DNA from: Trichostrongylus colubriformis
Taxonomy: Eukaryota > Nematoda > Chromadorea > Rhabditida > Trichostrongylidae
Assembly (NCBI GenBank): GCA_963978905.1
Contig: OZ022259.1
Coordinates: 33,476,343-33,540,342 of the forward strand
DNA length: 64,000 nucleotides
Direction of reading: 5' to 3'
Of this stretch, positions 31,440-45,200 are shown piece by piece. The position numbers and the translations under genes were made by a program. The notes beneath the pieces are model-generated. The model was not told where the DNA came from. It saw only the letters and a list, made by a program, of their open reading frames with translations, and did not search any database. Numbering within the stretch: the stretch's first letter is position 1; every line of letters begins with the position of its first letter.

Positions 31440-31490
31440 AATAATAATAATCGCAATAATAATAATACAGTTTTTGGGTTTTAGTGAAAC
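31440..31490. repeat. AAT-type microsatellite
   Basis: Two runs of AAT/ATA units, separated by TCGC, occur within otherwise AT-rich sequence with no gene. Confidence 0.8.
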
Positions 31491-32779
31491 CATGTAGGTG
31501 CGAACGAAAGGAGATGCATAAATAGACAGGAATAATAACGAAAAGGTGAGAATATACTGTTAGGACCCTAAGTGCATAGCGAATACCCAATGTACTCCGC
31601 TATACTGTCATTATACGACCTACTGTGATCACAAAGCTACTTGAGAGGCTACATAAAACCTGAAAAAAAGAACGCTACGAGGAGCTAAGCAAGGCAAAGC
31701 AGTGGCAGGGTAATTGAAATAGTGCGGATTCCATGCGGTTTGGACTTCACGGATCTTACTCTTCTATGTATATTGTGATGAGCGGTTGTTTAATTAGTTT
31801 GTGCTTTTCGAGGTTGATTGGTGGAACATTCATTGAAACGGCCTAACGTTTCAACTGGGGGTCGCCTTCGGAGGCCTAAACATGGTGCAAGGCTCACATT
31901 TGAAACTCGAAACCATAAAGCGCTTCATCTTCCACAGCGGTCCCGAATCTAATTAATAATTGAACAACCAATTTGATTGTAATTAAATACTAATTGAACA
32001 GTTTACAACCAATAATGACGAGGTTGCAAGAAAAGAGAAGCTGGAGGGTTCTAATCAGCGGTTTATCTTTGAAAAGCGTTCCCTGATCGCGGCAATTTTC
32101 CTATCTATTGATTTATTTGGCGCACCTAGAGAGGCTAAATAATGCCAACTGCAGGTTTGATCTTTAAGATGAGTGAATAATGTCTAGATCAGAAGGGTCA
32201 GAATCACAAAATAGGTGAGTAGGATTACTTCACATAAAATTATTCAAGGATGAGGGCTGAATAGTGACCCAATGTTATAAGTCTATTCCGTCTGTTATAA
32301 GTCTATAGTCATATCCAATGCACTACAGTTCTTCTCCTGAGTTACCGAATGTTTTTATCGCACAGTAAGGTTCCACCAGTAGGTCTATTGTGCATTGTTT
32401 GCACAAAGGACAGGCTGGAAAAACAATGCAGCGAGCAAAAAAAACGAAGTAATTTTATCCACCTAAGAACCACTCCAAGGATTTGAGCAAAAAGTAAGGA
32501 TAATTCTATCTAAGCGGGATTATCTGATGGTAGGTCTTTTATTCTTCAACTCTGTCGTATAGGATTTATTTATATTCCTTAGGGTAGCGATTAATTGAGC
32601 TTGCCTATTGATCAGGAGTTTATGTCGTTCTACGTTCTCGCATATGATGCACTATGCAATTAAAAAAACTTCATATTTTGTGATGAGAATTAAATGTGGT
32701 GGTCCCGGCCAATCAAGGGCCTAGCGAATAATAACAGCAGTTTAGAGTAGTTGTTGATGGATTCAAAGAATGAAGTGAC

Positions 32780-33585
32780 CTCGAATTTCAGCGGCAAAAA
32801 TGGGATATGGAGGAGTATCAACGAGGGCAAGCGTGGGAATGCCAGTGCCGATAGCACAGCAGGAGTCCCGATGATGATCAGCTAGCCAGCCACCTACAGT
32901 CACCATGTCGCCATCCAGCTGGGTGCTTGGGAACGGAGATCGATACCCTCAAAGGTTAGGAACCGGGCGTCCTTGCCGTCGTTATCTAGCCGGCCATCGC
33001 GATGTTGAAGTCGCTTGATCAGACACGATGTTGGTGAGGAAGGTGAATTCAAGCGAGTGGACAACGGACACCCCACCCATCGCGAAGAAATCGGGCGTTT
33101 TTTGCTGCTTCTCCCCCATCAGCCATACAGAAACGAGCCACTATAGCGGAGCCATACAGTCGGCTATAAGCTGTGCGACAGCAACTTGCTTTATGACCTC
33201 GACTGTGTCCTTGCAAACGAGTGCTATTCGTCTGGAAGAGGCTCATTACACTCGTAATGTGGTGTGTGTTGATGGTCTGGTCGGGTCCGAACAACTTGTG
33301 CAATCCATGGAGTGACCGGCCGGCTGGTTCAAGTGGCTCTTAGCGACTGTCGGGTTGATTAGACCAGCCGGGTCGCCGTTCAGAATTTGATGAGCGATTT
33401 GTTTCAATGACTGTCCTCGCTGTGATTGCATTGTTCATCGCTGAGCACCAAAACAATGGAAGTGCGCGCATCGTGCAAGGTCAAACATTCGATGGCGCTC
33501 GCCACGTAGCCCTGACCATTGACGTCAAAATTGGGGGTTCCGCCTGGGTTCACATTGGGTGTGGAAATCATTCGCGTCTCTCATC
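32780..33585 (-). pseudogene. GC-rich block with staggered coding-like frames, unassigned
   Basis: On the minus strand six consecutive protein-like segments lie in changing frames: TPNVNPGGTPNFDVNGQGY (about 33,570-33,510), SLKQIAHQILNGDPAGLIN (about 33,405), LFGPDQTINTHHI (about 33,295), FFAMGGVSVVHSLEFTFL (about 33,095), DNDGKDARFLTFEGIDL (about 32,985) and GTGIPTLALVDTPPYPIF (about 32,835). The block is visibly more GC-rich than its surroundings. I recognise no family and cannot exclude that these are chance frames; the plus strand also has frames (33,028-33,315, 33,407-33,658). If real, it is a gene broken by several indels or a foreign insertion in decay. Confidence 0.25.
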
Positions 33586-33704
33586 AGAGGAGCAGAATAG
33601 GGAAAATATATCATCTACTAGCTTCCATAAACAAGCGAAAGCCTTGATTATGCACTAAAATTCATAGTGATCGTCATGGAGCTCGCCACGCTCACTACCT
33701 TATA

Positions 33705-34133
33705 GGAATCGTCCACGGAAAAAAATGAGTTTTTCTGTTACCCATATACAGATTTATGATGTATTTGCTCAATGTGGGCTGCATGCAATGTTTCACGCGA
33801 ATAAAAAAAGAATCCGGCTAAGATACAGAACCACAGAATCTCGGACGGAGTGGGTGGGGCCTCCGAGCAAGTGCCCACCCCGTCGCCACCGCGGTCGTAG
33901 AAGCATTGTATGAACAGAAAGTTACGCAAACAGCCCCACTCTGTCTTCCCAACAGCGGCGGACGACGCGACGGGGCTTCTACTCGGAGGCCCTGCCCATT
34001 CGGCCGAGAATTCGGGGAGCTGTATCTTAGCCAAATTCATACTTTTTCGCGTGAAACTTTGCATATGGCCCTTATTAGGCAAATACGACATAAATATATG
34101 GGTAACAAAAAACTCATTTTCCCGTGAGATTCC
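33705..34133. mobile_element. Fold-back MITE of about 430 bp
   Basis: Left GGAATCGTCCACGG, GTTACCCATATA and GTTTCACGCGAA return inverted on the right, so the arms are about 190 bp with a small centre. No coding content is supported. A one-armed relative lies at 8,905-9,005. Confidence 0.8.
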
Positions 34134-35555
34134 TTCAACTAAGGAATCTCGGAAGTATTTGAAGGGTGCTGCAAAGAGTTATTGGTGGTACTCGAAGCAT
34201 TAATGTTGCTTTGATGTTTCAAAAAGAAGGAATCAGCATGGAGAAATACGAAGGGTGACCACCCAAACCAAGAAAAGCTATTCACGTTAAGGGGAACCAC
34301 GAAAACTGAGCTGGTAATTGCTATGCCCCATCCCTCCAAGATCACCGAAGCTCAAGAGCAATAGAACGTCGGGGTACAAACACTGTCACAGGCTAATAAA
34401 TGGTAAACAATAAATAATGGGATTATCTGAGGGCAGATGGGAGCATCCACAATTCCCACTTAGGAGTAGTTTACGAAGTATTGGTTCGAGTGATGTAAGC
34501 TCGACACTTGAGAACAATCCACACCACACCAGAACCATACGCAGTTCTTTGTACAACCTAGGATTATTCGGAGATAGGAACAGACGAAAGTTAAATGATG
34601 TCTCCTGAACTTCCTGTTTTATGAGATACTGCTTACAAGGATTCTGTAGCGCACAGGGTCATATATTCTGTGCGACTTGCACGATCCTAAATTGCTCTGG
34701 CAGGATGGAGTTTACATTGTAATTTCAGAATTACAACAGGAACCACAGTAATCAAATTCCTACTTATTAAGACATGAGACGGAAATGGACTTGTAGTCTG
34801 CCTCTCATAAGCCCCTTTCTGAGGCCAACCCTTCTACGGATAAAGAAAAGAAATGTGCACCCTGAAGGTAACCCCACCATGGTTCTCAGACAGTACATTA
34901 TTAACGATTCATTTTACCCATCATCAACCAAACCTCTCTATGTATCCATAATATCATTTTTCCCATCACACGTTCTCCACTCACCAGATAGCTCCGTCCT
35001 AGGAGCCTTACTAGGCCATACCTACCAAATTAAATGCATTTATGCAGGAAAAGGAGCACAGGTGTTATGTGGGCTTCAAATGGCCTGCATTACAAATTGA
35101 GCAACCCTTATGGTAATATCCGACGGTTATGAAAGATTCAATCAGTGTGCCCTCTAGAAAGGCATGGACTGCGAAGTGGAAGTACACATTTTCTAAGTGT
35201 TGCATTGTAAAGGAACTCATAAATCAAGAAGGAAGAAGCGTGTTCCCCTAAGTGGGCAACTCCAAGAACCTTATGGATGAGCACAGCTCATATAAAGCAT
35301 GGACTGGGGAGCTTCGGTTCTACTCTTATTGCACGCAACAACAGGACCAACAGCCCGTCCTGCATCTGATGTGGTCAGCCTGATATGGTCACGGGCTCAC
35401 TACAAAGTTTAAATGAAGTGGGAATTTTATACTTATGGTACCCGTTCAACAGATATACCTTGGTAGCCCCCCACCATATAGCCTAGATGAAGGCGATAAT
35501 GAGATGGTGTTTTCCTTAGGCGGAACCAGGGTACACCGAGGGTACGAGGGTAGAG
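34134..35555. other. Gene-poor stretch
   Basis: The open frame at 34,774-35,100 (plus) lacks motifs and splice context. No gene called. Confidence 0.35.
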
Positions 35556-35559
35556 GATT

Positions 35560-35885
35560 GATTCTTCGACCGGGGATCGTTTTGACCAGATTGGAGTGTG
35601 GGGGGTTTTACTACCAGAGGTCAGCGATAGCCCAAATCTAAATTTTTAGTAAGCAGATGAGAAGCAAAGGGCATTTCTCTGCAAATCCATATGGCAAAAT
35701 GTAAAATAAATATCCTTTTGCCTCAGAAAAGGAAATATAGCAATGAAACACATCTCAACTATTATTGTAGAGGTAAAAAAAGAGGGGTCGTATTTGGTCG
35801 CTATAGGGGGAGAGGTCGTACTGAAGCGGTTATTTTCCTCAACGCCTGGGAGTGCCTTGGTCGGAACGATAATAAGGTTCCTAGT
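35560..35885 (+). repeat. Dispersed repeat, copy 1 (second copy in S28 intron 1)
   Basis: About 320 bases (AGCAGATGAGAAGC, AGCAATGAAAC, GTCGTACTGAAGCGG, TATTTTCCTC) are repeated in the same orientation at 48,790-49,110. Confidence 0.7.
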
Positions 35886-36070
35886 ATCGACGCCTTCGCA
35901 AAATAATCACAATTCTGAACAGTACTCAAAAATGAGAAGTTTGGTTGTGTGACAGTGAAAGAGAAATAAAGACAAACAAATTTTCCGTAATTCCAGGCCT
36001 AGAAGTATCAAGACGCTGCTATCACAATGAGTGGAGGGGGGACATCTCATAAAAAGTTGGGCATCTAAGC

Positions 36071-36120
36071 ATTTTGGAAGGATCTTTGAGAGGTGAACCT
36101 CTCAAAGATCCTTCCAAAAT
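36071..36120. repeat. Perfect 50-bp palindrome
   Basis: Arms of 24 bases (ATTTTGGAAGGATCTTTGAG plus AGGT) flank a 2-base GA centre without a mismatch. Confidence 0.95.
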
Positions 36121-39100
36121 ATGCACACTCAGGCGTATATTAGTGCCTAAGCCTTGATGGAGGGAGGAAAAGGTTCCTTCTTCCTGCTATGGTTAGTTAG
36201 AAAGAAGTCCACATTTGGATGCCTCCCATCATTGTGATAGCTTCGTAAAGGTGATTTATGAAGCATGCATAGCGCGAACCAATGAAGACCACAAAACGTG
36301 GGCGCAATGGAGCTCAGCGGCATTCACAAGAATTTTATGAAAAAGTAAGGCGAAGTATTCCCAGAGCGGCTTGGTGGCCAGACGATATGAGCCATAATAA
36401 TGTGGGCGATGTTTGACGACGGTAACGTTCGCAATACGATGAGGGTTATCGAGTATGAACACAAACAAGCGTATTTGCACAAATAGAGTCCGCGGTACGA
36501 CAAGTACAGGCCATGCCCTCCAAAATCGGCTCGTTTGGCTAGCTCCCAGCGGATACCGTGAGAACCTCTTACATAGCCAATAAGATTTCAAATATTTTAT
36601 GTTTTATGAAGAAGTCACCGGCTTATACATAGCGTGGTCCCTGTAAGTATGTATGGGCCAAATCGGATACACCTGCCACCACGATTGTGAGTGGACTAGA
36701 GGGTGTGGCGTATCCCACAGAAGGAATTGCCTCATGCCAGAAACTTTACCCTAACTTTTTGATGCTCTTTGCGAAACTCCTTGCAGGCGCTCTCTGCAAG
36801 TTGAGCGCTAGTGCTGTGTACGTAATCAGAGCTTTGCCAGTTCCCATTTTATTACAAGCAGAATCCACAATCGAGTTGAGGTTACGCCAACCAAACTGCA
36901 ATCATGAAAGAGTCAGGTTTTGCACTGAACTTGTGAGAATTCATTGAATAATGAAGTTCAGCCCGTGTGGTTAGAGTTCTAATTCAAATATCTCTACGAT
37001 TTTGAACAGAAGTAGCATACATAGCGGTATTCTGAAACACATACAAGATAACACCAGGTCAAGCCCTCGTTGAGGAAAAGTTCTGAGATATACGCCTCCC
37101 ACCTACTCCCCCTCTGTACGACAGATGTTTTCATAGTACGACTACCTATGTACATAGTAAAATTAATTATCGATCGACTCAATCGACAACCGCTCTTTTC
37201 GAGACCTGACCTGCTTCGAGATCACTCAAAAAGGGTTCACCGTTGAAGATTTTTTTAGAAAAATTATTTCCAGATGTCTCCTTTTTCGTTTGGAAGCGAT
37301 TTCCATATTAGTGATTTTCTGACTCATTCTCCTAACGTCCCCGAACCCGGGAAGGGATAAGCCACCATTAAAAAAAACGGCACTCGTAGTTCAATCACGG
37401 TATATTAATTTCAAAAGTAGAACCAACATTACATTCCCACATTTAACAATGAGAAACTTCAAAAAGAATATAAACGTAGTATTTCAGAAATATATGTTAT
37501 AAATCCGTTGCAAGGTAAATGAAAATTACTTAGAAGCTTATTAGCATGCGCTGGTGCTGGAATACTTGCAGAAGTATAGTAAAAGAAGTAAACAAATTTA
37601 AGGAAAAACACCCAAAATCAAATCACAAGAAGTAGCGTGAAGGTAAACAGGGAATGTTTTATCAGTGTAGATTCAGAATTACTAATTAAGCATCGGGAGG
37701 AGGTAAGGAAGGAAAAGCGCATTTGAAAACCATATTCTCTGTAAACAAACTTTCAAACCCGGAATAGATGATGTGTAGCGAAACTCGCGTTGAAGAATGC
37801 GCCATCGTGACGCTACTGCGATTCTAGCGCGCCCCTGCTCGAACTGGACACTTAGGTGGCCGAGTTGCCTGCTGGCGGAGCGGAGAAGGGGGCTCAATTT
37901 CATCCATGATGATGTTCAACATGTGAAACAAACAGAAGCAAAAAAGTGAAACATTGAAAAAAAAAGTAAGCGAAGAAATACCAAAACCGTGTTTGTGACA
38001 GAAAACATCCACTGAATTCACACTCATGACTTCGCAAGGCGTGATATGTGTAATTGCCGAACTACAAGCGAGTACCGTAGGCCATAATTTTCCCGGTGTT
38101 TTTAAGGACGTGCCCTATAAAATACACCAAACATCGTCAGAACAGAGCTTTTGACACCCTAGTTACTTTTAGTAAAATGATGAGTAACACGAAAAATATT
38201 TAAATGCTACCAATAAATACTCGATAGGAAAGCAATTACGACCATTCAGCTCTGCAGAGCGCCAAGAAAAACCCAAATGGATGTGAGCAGCATGGAATGG
38301 CGGAGCGAGAACGGGTCTAAAAGGAGGTAATCATCATATGGAACAGCCGGTGGGTGACCTTCGATGACCAACCACCTGCCTGCCCAGGAAAGGCTCAGTG
38401 CTCCGCCCTTAATTAGCATAATAATCCGCAGCCTACGCGCTGCACCACTTTTTGGCACAATGGATAGTTGAGGTGTGGAGAATAGGGCTTGCGGTTTGCA
38501 CGATTCACAGGAGGTTTTCACGCGCCTTGCTCACACGTCTCTGAGAGTACGTGGTCTTGTGTGCTCAGTAAATCTTGCACTTTCTCGCATGAACGTCGTT
38601 TTCATGAAGAAAACCCTGATCGATCCTACAGCCATTAGCGGGGCACATAAACGTAACCGGGGAGACAGGTGAACAGCGATGAAAGAGAGCTCTACGAACC
38701 ACGTTATGGTCATGAAACCCTTTGTGCGTCACCGCATGTGAACGGGCAGTAATGGAAGAGTAGCGTGATTTTTTTCAAAAATTTTGCAGACCTTTCTGGA
38801 AGAGCTCAGGGTAGACGCAGGAGAGTCTAGAAGCTTCCGAGGAAGACATCGTCAGGGATTCGCTGTGAAAAGCCAAACGAGAGCGAGGCTAAATTGAGTC
38901 CATCGTCATTTCCACAACCAAACCCTTCAGTGCATGTCTGAGTGGAGAGTGGTGAGGGACAGCAGGAGGAGAAAGTTTAGGTTCAACACCCTAACGCAAT
39001 GCAAAACCACTTCATGCACGAGGATTTCAATTGACTCATTCCAGAGCTCCTCTTCCATAATCTTTGCCAGACTGATATCTTTGACGTCGTTTGAAGTACT

Positions 39101-39246
39101 GATGGTGAGCACCTTTTGATTGCAGATGCCGTTTTCACATGACGACCACACGGATGGATACAAAATAACAATCAATTTTTATTACAGAGCGCATCTGTGA
39201 GATTTATTGGGGGTTATCATTATTAAACAATCACATTCACTAATTT
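36121..39246. other. Gene-poor stretch downstream of the S28 gene
   Basis: No supported gene. A plus-strand stretch after a TTTTGCAG acceptor at about 38,805 stays open for about 35 codons (FLEELRVDAGESRSF) to a TGA at about 38,914, but no partner exon was found. Confidence 0.35.
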
Positions 39247-42200
39247 TTAGAAGAAGAGGAAACTCCGCAGTAGAAGCACCAGCATAGCAAATCCAGTGGT
39301 TGCCGTCAATGTACTGCCTGAAATTGATTGACCCCATGGGTATCCAAAGTTCACATCCTTGCAGTCCGAACTGTCCGGAACAGATAATGGCGGTAGATCG
39401 GTGAGCTTTGGAACACTCCCACCGCAACTTCCATGAATCCAACAATCCAGTATTCCAACTATCTGAAACGGATCTTATGTACAGAAGTATCGTGCATTTG
39501 TATCCATTAGGCCGTGTTCATAGTCAGCGCCTGAAGCGAGTGGCTGCGTTCACAGGCAGCTACGCAGAGTGGCACGGGGTAGAGAGTGCAGAGACGACGC
39601 AGGCAACGAGGCAGGGTAGCATAAGCGAAGACGCAGAGACACGCAGCCACGCCGTGCCGTCGACTCCGAAGAGTATGAACGCCGTCTAAAGTACCGGTTC
39701 GAAAGGCTTCTCTCTATCATTGAGTGCCATTGCTCTTCTACACACCCTGGGTATGATTCAAACAGGTTACCGCTACTGGCGCACATGTCCATTTTACCGA
39801 CTTCTGATTATGTACTTCCATGGTGATGTCGCGAGACCCGAGGTCCAAACCTGGCTATGACACCACTCGATCCTCCGCCTTTACGTATAAGTCATATGAC
39901 AGCTACTTCACTTTTTCCTCGATGTATGAACCTCCCGACCCTCAGTTGTGCTACAACGATCCTCTTCGAAGAAGTTGCTGAAATATACCAGGAAAGAGCT
40001 TCGTTAGGATGCAATCGAGGTGTTTGAATTGTTCCCTATTTATGGGCCATTTCACCAACCATGCCACGTCGCTTCGCAAAACCTAGTAAAAAAGGGGCTA
40101 GTTCTCCGGCCAAGCCTAAGAGTTGACCAAAGAATGTGGATAAAAAGAAAGGAAGGTTATTTAAATATCCATTTGCAAGGTTTGTGTGAAGATAAAAGGG
40201 CACTCCGATTGTGGGCCAAGTATCGGGTGACACAGAAAACACAAAGGCCAAGATAGCGTCACTCACCAGTTACCACAAGGCGAACTGACCTCGGATGGGA
40301 TCCGAGAGGGAGGGGGACAGAAAGCACACCAATACTATTTTAATTGCGGGATTACTTTTATAGATTCGCTACTTCAACAACTAGTAGTTTACTCTGCAGA
40401 TTTGCTTTTGAGGATTCTTTCGAGATGCTTTAATTCACTTTAGTCTGGAGGTTTACCAGTTGGGGAAGCTATTGGTACCAATTTATGAAGGGGTTTTAGC
40501 AATAGATGGATTGTTCGATTCTCTCATTTGAAGGTTCAGACAGTAAAGCTCGGTCGCAAGAATATCGAATTCTCTATTTGACTTGAATTCATCGCATAAC
40601 AGAGATTCATAATGGTACAGTGGAAAAATTGTCGAAAATTAGCCTTTTTTTTAGATTTTTCGAGCACCTAAACTAAACATTCCCACCTGGAATCGAGCGT
40701 TTTTGACCGTGTTCGGATCGCAAGTGTTAGGAGTTCGTAGATCAAGATGGTGAGCTGCACCAGGTATCTCCATGACGTAGATCCCATTGTTTTGACTGAC
40801 TCCATCAGAATTTGCTTTGAAGCCACCTCCTGACCAGGGATCAAGGTGGCCTTGTCTAAAATATGTAGAGTTACTGTAAAATGTCCCCGTGTATTTTATC
40901 GAATATGTAAGTGAATCAAGTCAAGACAGTTAGCACGAAGAGACAGCAAAGAAGGCGATTCAAGGGCCATCTCTGAGACATTTTGGAGGCGAATTTATTC
41001 TGCGGCTTACTGATTGTATGCCATTTTAGGAATTAGAAGTGTAGAAGTTTTAGAGCACAATCGATGCCATCAGGAAAAGTTCGGCTTCGATTATGCCGTA
41101 AAGCTGTAGTATTTTATGACCAGTTTGATTTTTACCGAAGTTAACATCGTTGAAAGGTCCATGCGATATTACATCTTCAAAATTGGGTGTATGAACTCAC
41201 GTTAGAATGATGTTTGAAGCGCCAGCTACACTGAGCCCGTAAAGAATTGGCACCGCCCTCAAGTTCCATACAGCTTCTGTCCAGTTGAAACTGAAACTCG
41301 GAATTTTGAAGGTACTTCCGGCATCCTAACTAAAAAGATCTGACGGTTTCTACAATTTTTGAGGAAAACCTAGGTGGCCAGCCGCTGGCGCATTTTCAAT
41401 AGTTTTCGACGAAATTGGATAGAATACAGGCGAACAGTCTCAACGGTTTGACTGTTTAGCCTTTCGATTGCTTCATGTGCTGCATTTAATAATAATGTTG
41501 CTTTATATATAATTTAATTTGATTTCCCCGTTTTTTAAAAGGAGTGACTGTGAAAACATGCGATTGATCCTTTGATTACCCCCTGAATCCATGCGGTCAG
41601 CCTACAGGTTTGTGGATGTGGGTTGAGGGCTATGCTGGGCGCTTGGAACAACAGGATCTGCAGGAGTTCGGCATTATACTAGAATTTCTGAGCAGAGAAA
41701 TAGAAAGCAGAATTTAATAGCAGAGAGATCATTGAGCAGTTGATCATTTATCGAAAGAATTCGAGCAATTAAGCTCCTCTGGGTCATGCTGCACTAAAAT
41801 AGAGTCCAAGGTGTTGGCAAAATTTTAAGAAAGAAAAAGATCACTACTGAGAGAAGAGCCACACAGCATGCTTGCATGCTTCGGCAATGAAAAACTTTGG
41901 AAGTTTTATGTGTGATCATCAATTCCCCAGATTATGGAAGTAGAAGTTGCATTCCATTCTATTCAAGCAGTTCGAGGGGTGAGGTGAAGCGCGTCGGGGT
42001 GAAGTTTGAGTTTATCATAGGAAGGTTGTGCTACTCCCTCCGGACAAATGGTCCAGGACCAGAAGTTACAGGCAATTCGGAAATCTTTTTTTTTCAACGA
42101 GCAAATTGATAGAGAATCTCAAACACGGGATCAAATTCCATTTAAAAGTAAAGTGAACCCTGAATATTACCTTTGGAACGTTGCACTGCAATAACTCGAT

Positions 42201-45200
42201 AGCAGAGCCGTTGAGTTTCCTTTGCACTCGTCCCAGAAGAAGTCATTTTTTCCTCCTTTAGCACACATATCAATGATAATTTCACTGCATTCCTGAAATA
42301 CTCATGCCTTCTATAAATATTACGGTTTCTAAAAAATTTGTCCAGAACCGCTAATATGAGACACATGCACACGTATTATCTTTGAGCATCATTGAGAGAC
42401 CAGCGATTTCCACGTGGAGCTACATGGCCCCATTCTGCACTAACGCGCCCAACGGTGTTTAGAATGGAGTTTTTTTAGCCCTATACGCTCAACACTGTGG
42501 TGATCTGACTACCGACGATCAATTTGTGTGTGCTTCAGCCCTTTATTACGTTTGCTGGTACGACTCGAGTACCATAATGTGACAGGACTTAACAATGGGT
42601 AAAAGCTGATTCCACTTCAGAGAAATAAACAGAATCTTCCAGTAACGTTCATATGACCCCTTCTCTTCGTAAGAGAGGCGGAAATGGTGTAGTGACAGGT
42701 AGCGTACACTCCCACTATCATAGCACAGAGAACACACCAACGCCCGTCCACGCCAACCAAGCCTTCCAGCTCCGTGGTAGGTGAATGAGCACCACACCCG
42801 TCTGGGAGGATACAAACACTGAATTGTACATCGGCTGGTCCCCGAAAGTCATTGTATGGGATAAAACGCACTAACCACTTTGACTGTCATGGAACTGGGA
42901 TGCGCTCTGCATTCCACACAAAGGGGATTATTAATGCCAGATGCTTTAAAATTGAACTTTAAAATGTTATAGGAGCGATAGTCAAGAGAAAGAGATAACG
43001 ATTGCAATGAGTCCATTTACATGAATGCTAAGGTTATAGTAGGATTATGTATAATATACAGTAGCGCTCAAAAGTATTCGGCCAAATGGTTTTTCACTTG
43101 GGTTTTCCACTTGTAACTTTTTTGCAACTGGACCGATCTAAGAGAAATTTTAATATGTTGTGCTTGGAGACACTGCATACTCAATATACTATTTTGGCGC
43201 TGACCTGTGTAAGTTATGTGGTTAAATGCAATTTTTTGTTTTCGGAGTGCCATCGCTATGCCGACCCGCTGTGCCGCTGTCATTAAAAGTCGTGGTCTTT
43301 CTACAAAATATTGATGTTCTCTGAGACTTGCTCGTTTTGTTTTTGTAAAGAAACCCGTTTTTCTCGACCAAGCCTTTGTCTTTTTTTCGGTGGTCTTGTA
43401 GTAAATTCTGTAAAAAAACCATGAAGAGAGTGAAGCGGCACTCAAGTAGAAGGAAATGTTGACAATAGGTTCAGGCACCACATTTAAAATTTTGTCAAAT
43501 TTGGCCAAGTAGAAAAAAAGTTATGGCAAAAAAGTTTGGGCCGAAGAATTTTGAGCGCTACTGTATGTGGTGAACTCCCGGTGAAGCTCCTCAAAGTCAC
43601 ACCACGCGATAATCTGAGTGGCTCACTTTCTTGGGGCGAGCACGTCCTAAGATGACTGCTCACGCTGCACCCTGGTTGCGGCTGCACGGTGCATCCTCAC
43701 GGTACGGTACCTGCCTGACAACATACAAGCCACGCCCACCCAACCAAGACACACCAGGCCATAGATGAACGAATTTCCAACGGGAAGGTGTCTTCATCAT
43801 CGAAATGGCCGTTTCACTGATTGTTCCTTCTTTTTACAGACTTCCTTCTGCACGTGAACGTCCCTTTGGGAAGTTGCTCGTCCAAGACTGGGTGTAATTC
43901 GGTTGGGTGGGCGCGGCTTGGTTGGTTTAAGCAGGCACAACACCGTGGGAGTACAGCGTGCACCCGCAACAAAGGTGCAGCCAAGCAGTCATTCAAGGAT
44001 ACTTGTCCCAAGAAAATAAGCCACCAATCTGATTAACGCGTCGTGTGCCTTTAAGCTTCGGAAGAAGCGCCGTTTTCTATTCCACCCCTTTCCGTTTATA
44101 TAATACATCTACATAGCTCCTTTCTTCTAGGAATCGACAGTGGGAGGGGTCTCATTCCTCCGGCATCTGATCGCTTCATTCCGTCTGCTTCTCACTTTCA
44201 TACTGCCATGCTCCTCGACTTCCACATTCAATATGTTTTAATAATAGTTTAGTAACATATGTACCTGCCAAGGCCAACCAAGAGCAGCATCGCCGAGCCC
44301 GGCTGTGCCAGGGTCACCGCATACACTCGGGTCGATACAGTTGTACTGGAGGGTACCAGAAGTGTTGTAGTATACGTTCGCAGCGTTGTACACCATTGTG
44401 GCGAGTTCCTTATCAGTGAAATCAGTGCCACTCTTGTTCATGAATTGGCAAGCAACCTGGAAATATCAAAACTTCGACGTATATTGATTTCATTTGTAGT
44501 GAAATTTCGAGATAGTGAGGTAAGCTGCGAAAATCTAAAAAAGAGGCATGGCGCACACCTTCACAGGCCATCCAGGGAGTGGCTCAAGGAATCCTGTAGA
44601 GTAGGGATAGTCGACCATGGCCATGTACTCGATTGCTTCCCGGAAGTACGCATTCAGGTTCCAACCATCAGCTGGCTTCTTTATCAAAGATTTTGGATCA
44701 ATCTTGAATTGCGTGTTGAGAAACTGGCGTCCCGAATCTGAAAGAAATCGTTGAAATTCGTCAAAAATAGCGATGGGATGGTTGAGTAGTCAACATTCAT
44801 ACTTATTCACAGGGAAAACGGATCCGACCACTCTTCAACAGTGCTCTAGTATTAGGTTGATTCATAATAAATCGGACAAATGGTAGTGATGATTTCTAGA
44901 GATCATAACTCAGTAACGAATTAACGAAAATGGACGCGCGAGGTACCGTTGGAATGAGTATGAAAAGCTCTTCAAAGTACCGCAAAATAATCACTCCAAA
45001 GTAAATTCATTCCGCCACAATGCCGCACGATTTCAAGCGGTCCAGAGACCACATCCGCAACGTCATACTATTTATATCGCTATCTGGCCAGGAACCCGCG
45101 GATATCGGCAGACGTCTGATAGAAGTTCACAAGGAGCATGCCCCCGGCAGAAGTACACTGTAGTTGTAGCATTCGAAGTTTGCGTCAGGCGACTATTCCA

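Noticed and set aside
36256..36591. 111-codon minus frame that looks protein-like
   Set aside because: No recognised motif, no splice context and no support from flanking sequence.
39408..39689. 93-codon plus frame
   Set aside because: It partly overlaps the last S28 exon antisense and runs through a GC-rich repeat.
43068..43508. 146-codon minus frame as a gene
   Set aside because: It lies wholly inside a TA-flanked MITE and shows no transposase motifs; the second copy at 57,193 does not keep the frame open.
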